A stretch of 64,000 nt of DNA from the NCBI GenBank assembly GCA_000697475.1, contig JNEU01001144.1, positions 124,001-188,000 of the forward strand, read 5' to 3'. This DNA comes from Lichtheimia corymbifera B2541. Lineage: Eukaryota > Mucoromycota > Mucoromycetes > Mucorales > Lichtheimiaceae. Below, in pieces: positions 10,356 through 22,177 of this stretch (position 1 is the stretch's first letter; each line of letters begins with the position of its first letter). Below the pieces are notes generated by a model. The model was not told the DNA's origin and did no database searches. It saw nothing but the letters and a program-made list of their open reading frames with translations. The position numbers were made by a program, and so were the translations under genes.

Positions 10356-10966
10356 ATACTGTACGCTACAGAAGGCATGCTGCCCGACTTTGCTTTATAG
10401 GGTATACTGAATACATGTTGAACTGATGCATTCGCTACTGTGAACATTGCTACATGGAGATTTATTACAGTAATAACAGCCCCTTATTGTAGAGATGGGT
10501 GTCAGAGGAACGTAGGTTTCTGTAGAGATGAATGCTACGAGATTATTGTTAAAATTGTGGTTGCATGCATGTACATGTTTATTGTTAGGCCATTACTACA
10601 CAGGTTGATGCTAATCAATCCAGCGAGAAATCAAAAGTTTACGAGAAAAGCGGGCAACTCGGGTCGTCAGTCAATTGGTCATGAGTATACACTCAAAGAA
10701 ATCTCTATATCAACGCAGTGATGGGCTTAAGATAAGATCGTAAAGGTGATATGATCAATTGACTATAGGATGAGGTTCTCTCCTTGCATATCAATGACTA
10801 ATGGCCAAAGCATTACGTTTACCATCTCCATGACGAAGGTAAGAAAAACAATTTTATTGATAGTGGTCATAGACTACTATACATGCTGGGACGATCATCA
10901 TGTGACAATGTCAGACGCGCGTGTGAAAGGCTCCGCAACCATCTCTTCTCCTTTTATTGAACACAC
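10356..10966. other. Right border of repeat island and DDX42 promoter side
   Basis: No U or A block and no convincing gene. The last 100 bases before 10967 are the probable leader of the helicase gene. Confidence 0.4.
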
Positions 10967-13572
10967 ATGAAGTTCAGCATTGGATCATTTTCCTCCAAGA
11001 AGAAACAAGAGCCCAAGAGACCACTTGAGGATACATCTGAGGGTGAATCAACTTCTAAGGATGCTTCCAAACGAATGCGAGCGACCGTTATCCAAGCCGA
11101 CGATGAGGACGAATTTCTTGCCAGTGCCGGAATTGGTATTGAATCCCTTGTTCACGATCATACTTGAAGAAAACTCACTCATGTGGTTTACTGAACAGCA
11201 CCTTCTTCAGCGTCCAAAGTATCAGCGCCACAAACCAGTCAACCAGCTGCAGCTGGTGATGATGATGATGAGGATCCATTGGATGCATTTATGGCAGATA
11301 TGAATGAACAAGCGAAGAATGCCAAGAGTGAACCCAAGGCATGTAATCGTATCATTGGAAGGGTGACTTGTTAACCAATTCGGAAATGCGTAGGTACAAA
11401 GAAACGACCTTGAAGAAGAAGACGATATGGAGAGCTATGTGCGACACATGAAGGGAAAAGGCATTACGGTGGGCAAGCCAAGCTCGGATACCTTGCATCG
11501 ACGTGATGAGCGGTGTGAGTTGAAGATCGCTTGTTGTTAGAATGCCAATTCGGATGACGAGGTGTATGCGACGGCTGCCCTTATGGATGACGACAATGAC
11601 GACGATGATGGTGTTGGTCCTATCAAGAAGGAAATTGAACCCTTGGCACGTGTCAACCATGATGAGATCCAGTATCCCGAGATTGAAAAGTACTTTTACG
11701 AGGAGCACAGCGACATTGGTGCCTTATCCTTGGAACGTGTTGCAGCCATTCGACGTGATCTTGGTTTACACGTGACTGGAAGCGATCCACCAAAGCCATG
11801 CATTTCGTTTGCTCATTTCGGATTTGACGAGAGTATCATGTCTACCATTATCAAGGCTGGTTATTCGGAGCCATCAGCTATTCAGAAACAAGCCATTCCT
11901 ACCGCTCTCGAAGGACGTGATATCATTGGTGTTGCAAAGACAGGTAGTGGTAAAACAGCTGCTTTTGTTTTGCCAATGCTTGTACACATTATGGATCAAG
12001 AGGAATTGCAAAAGGGTGATGGTCCCATTGGTCTTATCCTTGCACCTACCCGTGAATTGGCCGTTCAGATCTACTCAGAGACAAAGAAATTCGCCAAAGC
12101 CTATGGTCTTAATGTGGCAGCAGTCTATGGTGGTGCATCCAAGATGACTCAGTTCAAACAATTACGCAGCGGCAGCGTGGAGATCCTTGTTGCTACACCG
12201 GGTCGCCTGATTGACATGATCAAGATGAAAGCAACAAACCTCAGACGTGTCAGTTACCTTGTATTGGATGAAGCCGATCGCATGTTTGATTTGGGATTTG
12301 GTAAGGAGAAGAGCATATGCGTGGATATACGCCTTCATGCATTGAATAGAAAAGGGGGCTTTTTACTCATGGATTCTTTAGAGCCCCAAGTTCGTTCGAT
12401 TTGTGATAACGTACGTCCGGATCGCCAAGGTACAGTTCTCCTATTTTCTTGGGTCATTGTTTACAGAGTTAACTTGTCTTTTGCATATCTAGCTCTCCTT
12501 TTCAGTGCCACATTTCCCAAAAAGGTGGAATGGCTTGCACGCGAGGTGACTCACGATCCGATTCGCATCAGTGTGGGAACGACTGGACAAGCCAACGAGG
12601 ACATTACACAGATTGTGGCAGTCATGGAAGATGAAACGTACAAATGGGATTGGCTAATGCGTCGGCTACCTGGTTTCTGTGCTGGTAAGATGACATGAGA
12701 TATGCTATGCATGAATCTGTCGCTAAACTTTAAAATTTTATTATGCAGAAGGAAGTGTCATCATCTTTGTGTCACGTAAAGGGGCTGTCGATGTACTTGC
12801 ATCGAACCTCGGAGATGCCGGTTTTGATTGTAAGTATAGGTTGGTTGTTGTTGTTGTTGTTGTTGTTGTTGTTGAGTTTAACACACATTGTTGTTCAGGC
12901 GGAGCATTACACGGTGATCTTATGCAACACGAGCGTGAGAGAGTACTTCGTGACTTTAGAGCCAACAAATTCACAGTGCTGGTGGCAACCGATGTGGCTG
13001 CACGAGGTCTCGATATCAAGACTGTCAAGAACGTTGTCAACTTTGACGTTGCCCGTGATATTGATTCTCATGTACATCGTATTGGTCGTACGGGTAGAGC
13101 TGGTGAAAAGGGTACAGCCTATACATTGATTACGAAGAAGGAGGACAAGTTTGCTGGCGATTTGGTTCGAAATCTTGAAAACTCGGGACAAGCAGTACCA
13201 ATGGATTTGATGAGTTTGGCCATGACCAATCCCCGCTTTCGCAATTCTAGAGCATATGGTGGTCGTGGAAGAGGACGAGGAAGAGGACGAGGTCGAGGTC
13301 GTGGTGCTCGTGGACGTGGTGGTGGTGCTGCTGCACAATTTCAAGGTGAGTATAACATGAGAGAAGAAGGGGAGGATGCATAATGCTGATCTTTACTCAT
13401 CTCCTTCCTTCCCGCGTAATTAGGATTTAGCATGACAGGCTCAAATACAGAACCATTATCTTCACGATCGAGACCATCATTTGGACCGATGAACTTCCGA
13501 AAAGCAACGACGGATGAAGCAGGCGCTCATGGCCTCAATACAACTTCAGCAATGCATCATCATCGTAAATAG
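10967..13572 (+). CDS. DDX42: DEAD-box RNA helicase, DDX42-like
   Basis: ATP-dependent RNA helicase of the DDX42 branch, linked in animals to U2 snRNP/SF3b and RNA annealing. The N terminus matches the branch: KFSIGSF, then DEDPLDAFMADM, then EEEDDMESYVRHM, and FAHFGFDESIM as the Q-motif lead. Core motifs in order are AKTGSGKTAA (I), PTRELAVQ (Ia), TPGRL (Ib), LDEADRMFDLGF (II), FSATFP (III), IIFVSRKG (IV), ATDVAARGLD (V) and HRIGRTGRAGEKG (VI). The tail is an RGRGRG-rich RNA-binding stretch, ending near MHHHRK. Junctions recognised include 11338/11394 (a likely GC-AG intron, the only in-phase choice), introns after DLGF and after DRQ, one after FCA and one holding a TTG microsatellite. The boundary around 11468-11541 is unresolved. 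Confidence 0.93.
12845..12875 (+). repeat. TTG trinucleotide microsatellite in an intron
   Basis: About ten TTG triplets lie within the short DDX42 intron that follows GDAGFDC, starting some 15 nt after its GTAAGT donor. It fills about half the intron, so length changes would alter the donor-to-branch distance. Confidence 0.85.
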
Positions 13573-15817
13573 TAGATATCATTGGTGGTGATCGATTGTT
13601 ATGCATTCGGATGCATGGACCGGTTAATCTCAACATCGCACATCATTACATCTTTTGTTTGTCACACATCGACCCATCTGTTTATTATCCGATTCTTATT
13701 AAATCAAAGCATTATATTAAAGCTTATCGCTGACGACTTCATATTTATCATGTCACAATAACCAACATACATTGCTCTATCATCTTGTGATTCCGATGTG
13801 TCATGCTGTCCCTTGGAAAAGGAGATGTAGGCACATATCGTGGTGGATTGTGCGCTTGGCATGGTCATGAGGCGGGGCTTAATGTGTGAGCGAGAGGTTA
13901 TGGAGACCGCGCATATACAAAGATGCACACTGCTTCGCCATCTTACAAATAATATTGAGTTGTGTGGCGATCATGAGGCAATGGCAAAGATATGTAAACT
14001 AAATCATACTCACATTGTTGCCACTGTTTTCACGGACATGTTTGTGTCGCCAAGTGTCATGTGGTGTGTGATAAAAACGAAAAATGGTCAGGCTGGCATC
14101 CTCCTGTAAGACCTGCATTGGCTTTGGAGTGATACAACTTTTACGCCGTTTCTGCAGATTACTCGAACCAAATATGAACGTGTTTACCGCGTATTGAATC
14201 ATCAATTCACGTAGCGGATAATCGCCTTCTCTATTATTTCCATGTGTACAACCACGATCGTGCACACGCTATTTCTTTACTTTTTACCGGTTACACAAGT
14301 AGGGTGGTACATGATCGGATGCAAGAGCTTGGGGGAAATGCATTGTGGAGGCCAGATGCACGGCAACGGAGCGTGCTTATCAAAAGGGGTCAGAGAAAAA
14401 AAGACATCTCAAAACGAATCGAATGATATAGCGTATTTCAGAAGGCGATCCTTCTCATCTACAAGACACAAGAAAGAAATGGTGCGACCTATACTTGATG
14501 ATGGTGCTGATGTTGGAATAGCAGAGGCGATGATTTGATCGCCAACAACAATGAGGACGCTGGTGTCACGCGCGCTGGTACGTTTTAGGGTAGTCCTCTC
14601 AATTCCCTCTACGATGTTTATACGTGTGCAACCATGTTTGCCACCCCATAAGCTCGTTTTTTTGTCCGACCCAATGAATTTGCCCTCGTCATGGTGCCAT
14701 TCTTTTTCTGCAGTCGAGAAACAGCCTACAACCTTCTTTCCCAACAACATCTTCTCAGATTCTCAAAAGCGTAAATCACGTAACCGTACATGCAAGTATA
14801 CGGTGCTATCTTAAACTGAGCTTGTTCTGGGTTCGGGGATGTACAAGAGGGATGGTAGATACCAGTAGTACCGCTATGATCGGATCCTCTGGAAGAGGAG
14901 GGGCCAAGAATCGATTTACGAGAATAGCAAAGAAGGGGAAACTGTAAATGTGAGTATACACGGGGGATTCAAACACAAGGTTCAAGGCACTAAAAACTCC
15001 TATGACAACAAAAGCGAGCAATCACCCTATTGACAACGCCACTGATGTTTTGTTGTAGCACTATCCTCGCCATCCCACAACTTTTTTTGATTCATTGTGT
15101 GAACTTTCATTAATGGCTGCATGTATGAGCATAGCATGTATTAAAAATGGCATTATGATACAGCAGCAACATCTTCTTTGATTCGCATTGTTGGTTGGTT
15201 TTATTAAATGACAAGTTGAATGTGGGTCGTCGACAGGATTCAGGAGCATCAACACAAATAGAGAACGAAACCTGTCGACATGGCAACGGATGCCTGATTC
15301 ACTATCCAAATACGCCTAATACGTCAACCGCACACATGTTGCAGCAGCAACATTAAAAAAAGCGTAGCAACATTATCATTAGCAATCTCCTTGTCTGAGC
15401 ATTGGAATATAAAGAACGAGGAGATGATTAGCATAGCCACGTTGAAGGTTATTTACTGTTGTTGCTTCTTTTGCAAACGAAAAAATATCTTGATACTGTA
15501 AAAATAGGGGTGGTGAGATATGGGATGGGGGTGCAAGGGGGAATAGCACAACCAGATATCCTGATGGATTCGGGGGGACGATTGATAGAACGTATACCAC
15601 CCCATCGAGATTAGTTATTTCCAAAAGTAATGACGATGGAGGAGCAATGTTGCACATACAAGCACACGCACACATACATATGTACCAACGTGGATCTTTT
15701 CAGATGTTGTACACCGCCTCCCGGATACGGGACAGATATAAAAAGGTCGCCTTTGAAGTAGACCTTTCCCTTGACTTATTTCAACGTTTATTTCTTTTCT
15801 TAACACCCCCCCCCATC
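13573..15817. other. 2.2-kb gene-poor gap
   Basis: No recognised gene. Three minus-strand open segments have somewhat protein-like composition: 13704-13928, 14015-14265 (ends at a GTGAGT donor-like site) and 14412-14750 (for example VLIVVGDQIIASAIPTS), but I cannot join them into one frame or place them in a family. They could be exons of a fast-evolving gene or chance frames. The last ~100 bases are the leader of the Nudix gene. Confidence 0.3.
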
Positions 15818-17418
15818 ATGGCACCTCGATTCAACTCTTTTCTCCAAGTCATTGCACATGCCGACAAGTTCCCACATGAATTTGACCCAAAAAATCCTGA
15901 CGAGGTCCATCATACCATCCCCTTTCGACTAGGGCCCTATATTGTGGGCAGGATATTACCAAGCACATTACCAGCTTTGATCGAATACAATGACGCCCAA
16001 CAACACCCACCATTTGAAATCGTTGAAGGATCATATATTTCATTTTCATCATGGGTCAATTCATTCGAGAAGCGTTCTCAAGTCATGAAAGATTTGTTGG
16101 AGACATGGCGTGCCAACAAAACATTCAAGGTCCTTGCTGGTAATTAAGATAAACATAGCATTGCACATCTTACCTTGATGTTCACATGATATTCCATTAG
16201 GATGGCGAAATGAAATCTTCCCCGTTTTTGGAGACTCCACTCGATCTGATAATGTATCCTTTGTCATTGAGCGTGCAGGTACACCGCTTTTTGGCATCTC
16301 ACAATTTGGCGCACACTTGAATGCCTATGTGCGTGACCCTGTGGATGGTAGCATCAAGCTTTGGGTAGCGAGGCGCAGTCTCACAAAACAAACTTGGCCA
16401 GGTCTCTTGGATAACTGTGTAAGTGTGTATGACATTTTGGGTGCTTGAAAATCTATTCTCGTGACATATTTCTCATCACGCAAGACGCTGTACTTATCTA
16501 GGTGGCAGGTGGCGTTGCCTACAACCAATCAACTCGGGATACGATCATTAGAGAATGTAATGAAGAAGCCAGCATTCCATCAGACATTTCTGAGAAGGTA
16601 GATCCATATCCATTACCCCACTGCAAATATATGATGAACACAGCGGATGGTGGATAATGGGAGCTAAGAATACAAACATGTTGCTGACCTTCTAAATCAG
16701 GCTCGAAGCGTGGGTGCAGTGACCTACTTTACCTACACAGACCATGGCCTAGTACCCGAGACACAGTAAGTTTTATATCCCCTTTCGCCGCGTTGCTTGC
16801 CTTCTTTTCATGTACACCCGAAAATCACAATACACCTTTTACTTCCTGTTTTGACAAGCACACCTATTCTCCCCTTTTACCGTGCAACCGGCATTGTTGT
16901 GGACCATATATTAAGCCTTCTTTGTCTAACCATTACATTACATCATCCAGGTACACATTTGATCTTGAGCTTCCTCATGGTGTAGTTCCCACCCCACAGG
17001 ATGGAGAGGTAGACTGTTTTTATCTCTGGCCACTTGAAAAGGTAAGGGTGATTCTCATGGACAGCTTGTGGTATCATATGAGCATCGATGGGCGGCGATC
17101 TTGATCAATGTAATACTCACGCTCTGATCACATACGCACCTTCCAGGTCCGTGAAACGTTGCTGAACGACGAATGGAAGCCCAACTCGGCCTTGGGTAAG
17201 TTGTTGTGCGGTCATGAGAAGCTTCAAGGGCGTGACCGATACTAACGTGTGCCCTTTATCTAGTCACCATTGACTTCTTGATGCGACATTCGATCATCAG
17301 CGCGGATACTGAGCCCGATTACATTGATATCACCTATCGTTTGCATCGAAAGCTTGAGTTCCCTACACCACATAGGATGCCTGAATTCAGTGTCAAGCCC
17401 ATGAACACAGTCATGTAA
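15818..17418 (+). CDS. Nudix hydrolase with DUF4743 N-domain (Tnr3-like)
   Basis: Matches the family of 'thiamin pyrophosphokinase-related' Nudix proteins: an N-terminal DUF4743 region (residues ~1-150, with RLGPYIVGRILP and the FGISQFG..LNAYV segment) followed by a Nudix fold. In S. pombe Tnr3 this part is fused to thiamin pyrophosphokinase; here there is no kinase, so it stands alone. The family hydrolyses damaged thiamin diphosphate forms in plants and yeast; that role is inferred. The Nudix box is VAGGVAYNQSTRDTIIRECN followed by EEASI: REC.EE is intact, but Gln replaces the first Glu and Ser the last Gly of the textbook consensus. About seven exons; first junction 16139/16201, others follow DNC, SEK, ETQ, LEK and SAL. 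Ends KPMNTVM. Confidence 0.88.
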
Positions 17419-20224
17419 AGCCCACATTCGACCTTTCTATTGCAGTATACCGCGTATTCAATCGCATCCTGGATTTCCATCTATTATACCTGTTGTTGCA
17501 TCAACCAACTATATATATCATTCTATGACAAACACCCCCCTTCATTGTGCTCTTTTTTATCCATAACCCTGCTTTCTTGTATTCAATCTCTTTTTCTCGG
17601 CTTGCTGAAGGAAAAAGAGCATTGTGTCGTGGATTGAGGGAATAAACCATCATCTTCTAGTCTCATAGCATGTTCATTCATCAATGGCGTATCACACATT
17701 TTTCAATGGCTGTGCATTGTGTAATCGCCCGATATATGCAGCTTTATGTAACAGCCGCAGTTTTACGTGTGTCGGATTTTTACGTTTCAATAAGGGGTAC
17801 ACATAGATTGTGTATGTCCTACATCGCACTGCAGTGGAAGATTAAAATTCCAAAATACGATAGGTATGCATGTGTTGAGCAAGCTTCATTGCGGAGCCGA
17901 CATGATGCATGAACAAGAAGTAGTTGGCCAAGTATGCATTATTATGCAAAATCCTCTATACCTTCTGAGAGTTTTATCGCATGCAGATGCATCATAATAC
18001 AAACGCCGCGATTGTTTGCACCATGTCTGATCACACATTCTACGTATCCATCGCATATGCTGCGTTCGGATGCCATGCTATGCACATACGACATAAAAGT
18101 TGTCATATTTGATGTTACATAGCATCGAAGTGTCTAGATGCATGTAGAGTGCCTTTTTGTCATAATAGCAAATGCAGTGCCTTGCTCCTCACATGACTGA
18201 CAAGTGATCGATGATCGATGGGAATAACACTCATATCGCGTTGATGATAAGCGTATACCCGTCTGTGCATGTCACACTTTACCCACAGACTCGGTGCCCA
18301 GGGTTTCACACATCGCTTACGTGTGTTTGCTTGTAAATGGTCTCACGGCGATGGCTTAATTCAAGGCAAGGGCCTTTGTCTCTTTGTGTTACCATAGACA
18401 ATGAAAGAAACCTTTCTCGTTGGGATTACACACACACCAAGAGCACGTTTTCAATCTTCGTTGACCCTTGGTATTCGGCCTTTTCCAAATTCATTGCGCT
18501 CTGTACAACTACAACGGCCATAAGACTAAGAATGGAAAATAAACCAAAGACACATCAACTTAATAATCGATAACACGTTATAGAAGCAAAAGAAATAGCG
18601 ACTTTAATTAAACGTCTATGAAATGAAAAGCCTCCTCCGCCGATATGTCGGTACAACCGACGGGGAGCCTTAGAAAGGAGCGTAAAAAAAGGCCACCCCC
18701 ACATGAATAAATGAACCTTCTTGTTCCTCCCGGCTATGGAATATTGTAGAAAACCATCATCCAGGGCAGATTTTTCTTTTTCCATTACTAATCCACCCAT
18801 GAAAGAAACTGGTTTTCATGAACGTCCAAAGGGGATCGATGCCATAGTACGTCGCCAGGATTTCTCAGCAGCACCACTCTTCTACTGAGACTTGGTAGAT
18901 GCCCTTTCCCTTGCTTGTCGATCCACCCATCATTGGTAATGACCATTCACAATTTCAGAACCATGCTCCATATGCTGATCTTAATTACAAGATAGTCATT
19001 GGATTATGTTGGATCATCATCACACGTGTCGGCCAATACGGGTGCTTCTCAATCATAAGAGAGTGGGTGGAAAGGATAACCTGTAGCTGGATGTGTGTTC
19101 CTTTTGTTGATCTTGCAAGGTGGTGTATCATTGTTGACATGGCAACCGCAAATTGCTGACTGAAAAGGTGTTAGTTGGTTGTGTGTGTAGAGCATGATCA
19201 AGGAATAGCCTTACTCGGTGATGAAAGGATGACGTTTGGTTGTGGATCGTTGTCAACTTAAAGATCATGCCAGCAGTTCAATGAGCTGTTCCCGTCTTCC
19301 GAGATATCTTGGTTGCACAAACATGCCAACTTGATTATGTCATTTGTCCTCTGATATCTTGCTTCTCTCCTTTTGCATCGAGATACTGCCCGAGGTCATT
19401 AGCGAATCGGTGAAGCTGATGGATGCTTAGGATGGATATATGCAATCTGATGGTGCTGATAACAAGACCCTTGGAGATGTAAATGACCCTTTGGTTGAAA
19501 AGGTTGAGCGGAGGGAAGGATTAAGATTTGTTATTGTGGTACCTTGATCTCGTTACTGGTAAGCCACGTTGCTCAAGCTTTACGCTCACATCATCCATAG
19601 CTCGATCTTTAAAGGGAGAGATTACGATTCCGCAAGCGTAGTGTGTTCTTGGCAAGTTGTCATGGTACATGGGTAAGCATCGGGTGAAAGAATATTGTCG
19701 AATAATACGCGTGCTTATCAAAGCATCAATGACATGTCAATGGCGTGCCATCATCCAACGTTGTCTATATCATGCATCTCGTTGGTTACGGTATATCAGC
19801 GCATGGGGGGATGTTGTATCTTTGATCAACAAAACAAAATAAACGTTAATCATTGCCATACATCAGAACTCTGAATAGATCCTAATACCATTGCTGACAA
19901 GTAGTAGTAGTGTATCTCGTTGAAAGATGAAATTTTACAGTTGGATGGATGAGATGGATAAAGCGATACGCTTGTATATTTGAAAAAGAATACGATAGTA
20001 AGATACAAAGGAGCAGAGGGAGAGGGAGAGAGAGAGCAAGAAAGAAAGCCAAGAGATGTTGTATTATGGGTAGTGCTTGTGGAATTATGTGGCGGAGTCA
20101 AATAGGTTCAATTGTAGCGAGCAGAGAGCGATCGAGCGACTGTGCCAGAGCACACCCACCTTTTTACCTCGTCCGAACCTGTGCTTCGCCCAATGCACTG
20201 TCTTCCCGGAATTCATTTTCTTAC
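17419..20224. other. 2.8-kb gene-poor gap
   Basis: Downstream half of the Nudix 3' region, AT-rich DNA, and the leader of the CNH gene (an AGAGAG purine tract near 20010-20045). Apart from the possible relic listed separately, no gene, tRNA or known repeat was recognised. Confidence 0.35.
19340..19721 (-). pseudogene. Possible decayed or unfinished coding segments
   Basis: On the minus strand 19680..19540 reads THYACGIVISPFKDRAMDD then VSVKLEQRGLPVTRSR and reaches an AAG/GTACCA donor-like site; about 40 nt further on another frame reads ISTIRLHISILSIHQLHRFA then NDLGQYLDAKGEKQDIRGQ and stops at 19340. Codon choice and composition look coding, but no start or family is evident. Further upstream (about 18800-18930, minus) a similar stretch is broken by an in-frame TGA. 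I read this as a relic at low confidence. Confidence 0.22.
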
Positions 20225-22042
20225 ATGACGATTGAGGAACAGCCCTCCAATGTGGACAATGACTTGCCACCACGCTACAGTCAAATTAACCTCCTTGCCA
20301 ATAACCATCATGCACGAGTCGACTCTATTGCTGCATCTAGGCACCAACAACAACAGCCTGAGGTATACTGACACATATCCATATCAATTCCCTGATGACT
20401 TACGTTGTATCAGCCTGCACATCATTTAGCGTCTCAACTGGAGCTTAATATACTAGCGTCAGAGTCAGTGCATTGGCCAACACCGTCGCCGCCATATGAG
20501 TCGTGCTGTATTGTGGATGAACGATTTATGCTATTGGGCCATGCAGTGAGAGGCGTAGAAGTGATGGATTTGCATCAACAAGCAGTTAAGCCGAGAACAA
20601 TTCTATGGATCAGAGTACGACAAATGATCGTCAACAAGCCATGTCGCGTGATCTTGATGATTGCAGGACGCAACAAGCGTGTACGATGTTACTCTCTCGA
20701 TGCTATCCGGAAGCTCTGCTATGCCATTTATCGCATCAATTGGCAGGATCGTTATGAACCCGAGTTTGATTTACCCAGCATTAGCGATTGGAGATTTATT
20801 GCATCATTATCTGGAAGATCCTCTGATGAAGCACCCGCTAATGATATACCACCACCACCAAAGCAATCATCCACTAAAAGACCTACTACGCCATCATCAT
20901 CAGCACCAGATGAACTTGTGCTGGCAGGAGGATTAGCATCCAAGCAACATTATTTGTGCAACAATGTAGCATTGCAGGATTACCATTACAAACTTTCCGA
21001 ATGCAAGGATGTCTTACGAATGGATTTATATCAGACAAGCGCATTTATCTTTGTATCAGCCATGCAAAAGGATAAACTCGTAGTATGGCAACATCGACGC
21101 GGTGATCAGGACAAACCATGGCGCTTGACACCAATGTACAAATTCAAGGTGTATTGGATACCTGCTGAGCCACGATGGGTTTCATTTGCAGATGATCGCA
21201 TTGCTTTACGCTATTTGCTTGCCGTCTTCTCGACTGAAGCCACAGCCATTGGATTACGAAACAGCAAAGTGCACACGGTGCCTATTGACAAGAAATTGAC
21301 TGAGCTCTATCAAACGGGTTGGCTACGCGCTCAATTGGATGACCAACAGCAACAACAACAACAACAAACGCCACAATCACGTGCACGCTCTCATTCAACG
21401 CCACAATCGCCTTCAATGCCTACAGATAACAATGCCAACAATGTACCACCCTCTTCCTCTTTTCCGGATCTCACATTAACATCACCACCAGCCATGCAAT
21501 GGACATCTTTGATTCAACTTCCATTTTATCCAAGCAGTATTGCAGCCAACACGCTTACAACCGAATATTCAAATCCACCTTCCTATGATACCGTTGTTAC
21601 ATGCTCGCCACTCGAAGCTGCAGAACCTGTGGCCCTCTCCTCCACCACCTCACCACAGCTCTTTTTCGCTACGCTTGGACGTCAGAGTTACATTATTGAT
21701 CTTTCCGGTCGTCTTTTTTCTACGCAAGTTTATGCATGGACTCATGAACCACAACATATTGAATTCATTCAACTCGGTCAACAACAACAAGAGGATGGTG
21801 TCAACAGCAATCAACATATCGACACTGATCAAGACTGGTGTGTGGTGGGATTTAGTCGAGAGAGCGTGGAATTATTACGTTTTCGGACCGGGGAACGCGT
21901 GCATCGAATCATGAATGGGGTATCTATATGCTTTCTTGGACGATGGAACAGCTCTACAAAGCACAATCGACCCAAGGCTCTCTTTTGGAGTTGCGCTACA
22001 CCTCAAGATATGTCTCACGTTTACATGTTGCATCATAAATAA
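20225..22042 (+). CDS. CNH (citron homology) domain protein
   Basis: Two exons, 20225..20362 and 20414..22042, joined in phase 0 (GAG/GTATAC donor, TATCAG acceptor), giving 588 residues. The start ATG at 20225 opens MTIEEQPSN. From about residue 60 the protein shows beta-propeller repeats of the CNH type: FMLLGHAVRGVEVMDL, then RQMIVNKPCRVILMIAGRNK with RVRCYSLDAI, a DVLRMDLYQTSAFIFVSAM stretch, and late blades with LGRQSYIIDLSGR and DWCVVGFSRESVELL. CNH domains occur in Rom2-type Rho GEFs, Vps39 and citron kinase as small-GTPase partner surfaces; this protein has no DH, PH or kinase part. Two low-complexity insertions (Pro/Ser near residue 190, Gln near 365) loop out of the propeller. It converges on the SUMO ligase gene, with stops 135 bp apart. 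Confidence 0.75.
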
Positions 22043-22177
22043 AAGCCCTCCATATTTGTATTCTATATTGTCTACTCTCACGATTTCCTGAAGAATATCA
22101 CCCCCACATATTACTAGTATTCTTTTTGTTCGATCCATAAATCCAATCCTTGCAATAAGCAACTTATAAAACGAAGA

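Noticed and set aside
18634..18663. Small hairpin (GTCGGTACAACCGAC) as an RNA gene
   Set aside because: A single short stem with no tRNA boxes, snoRNA boxes or flanking promoter elements.
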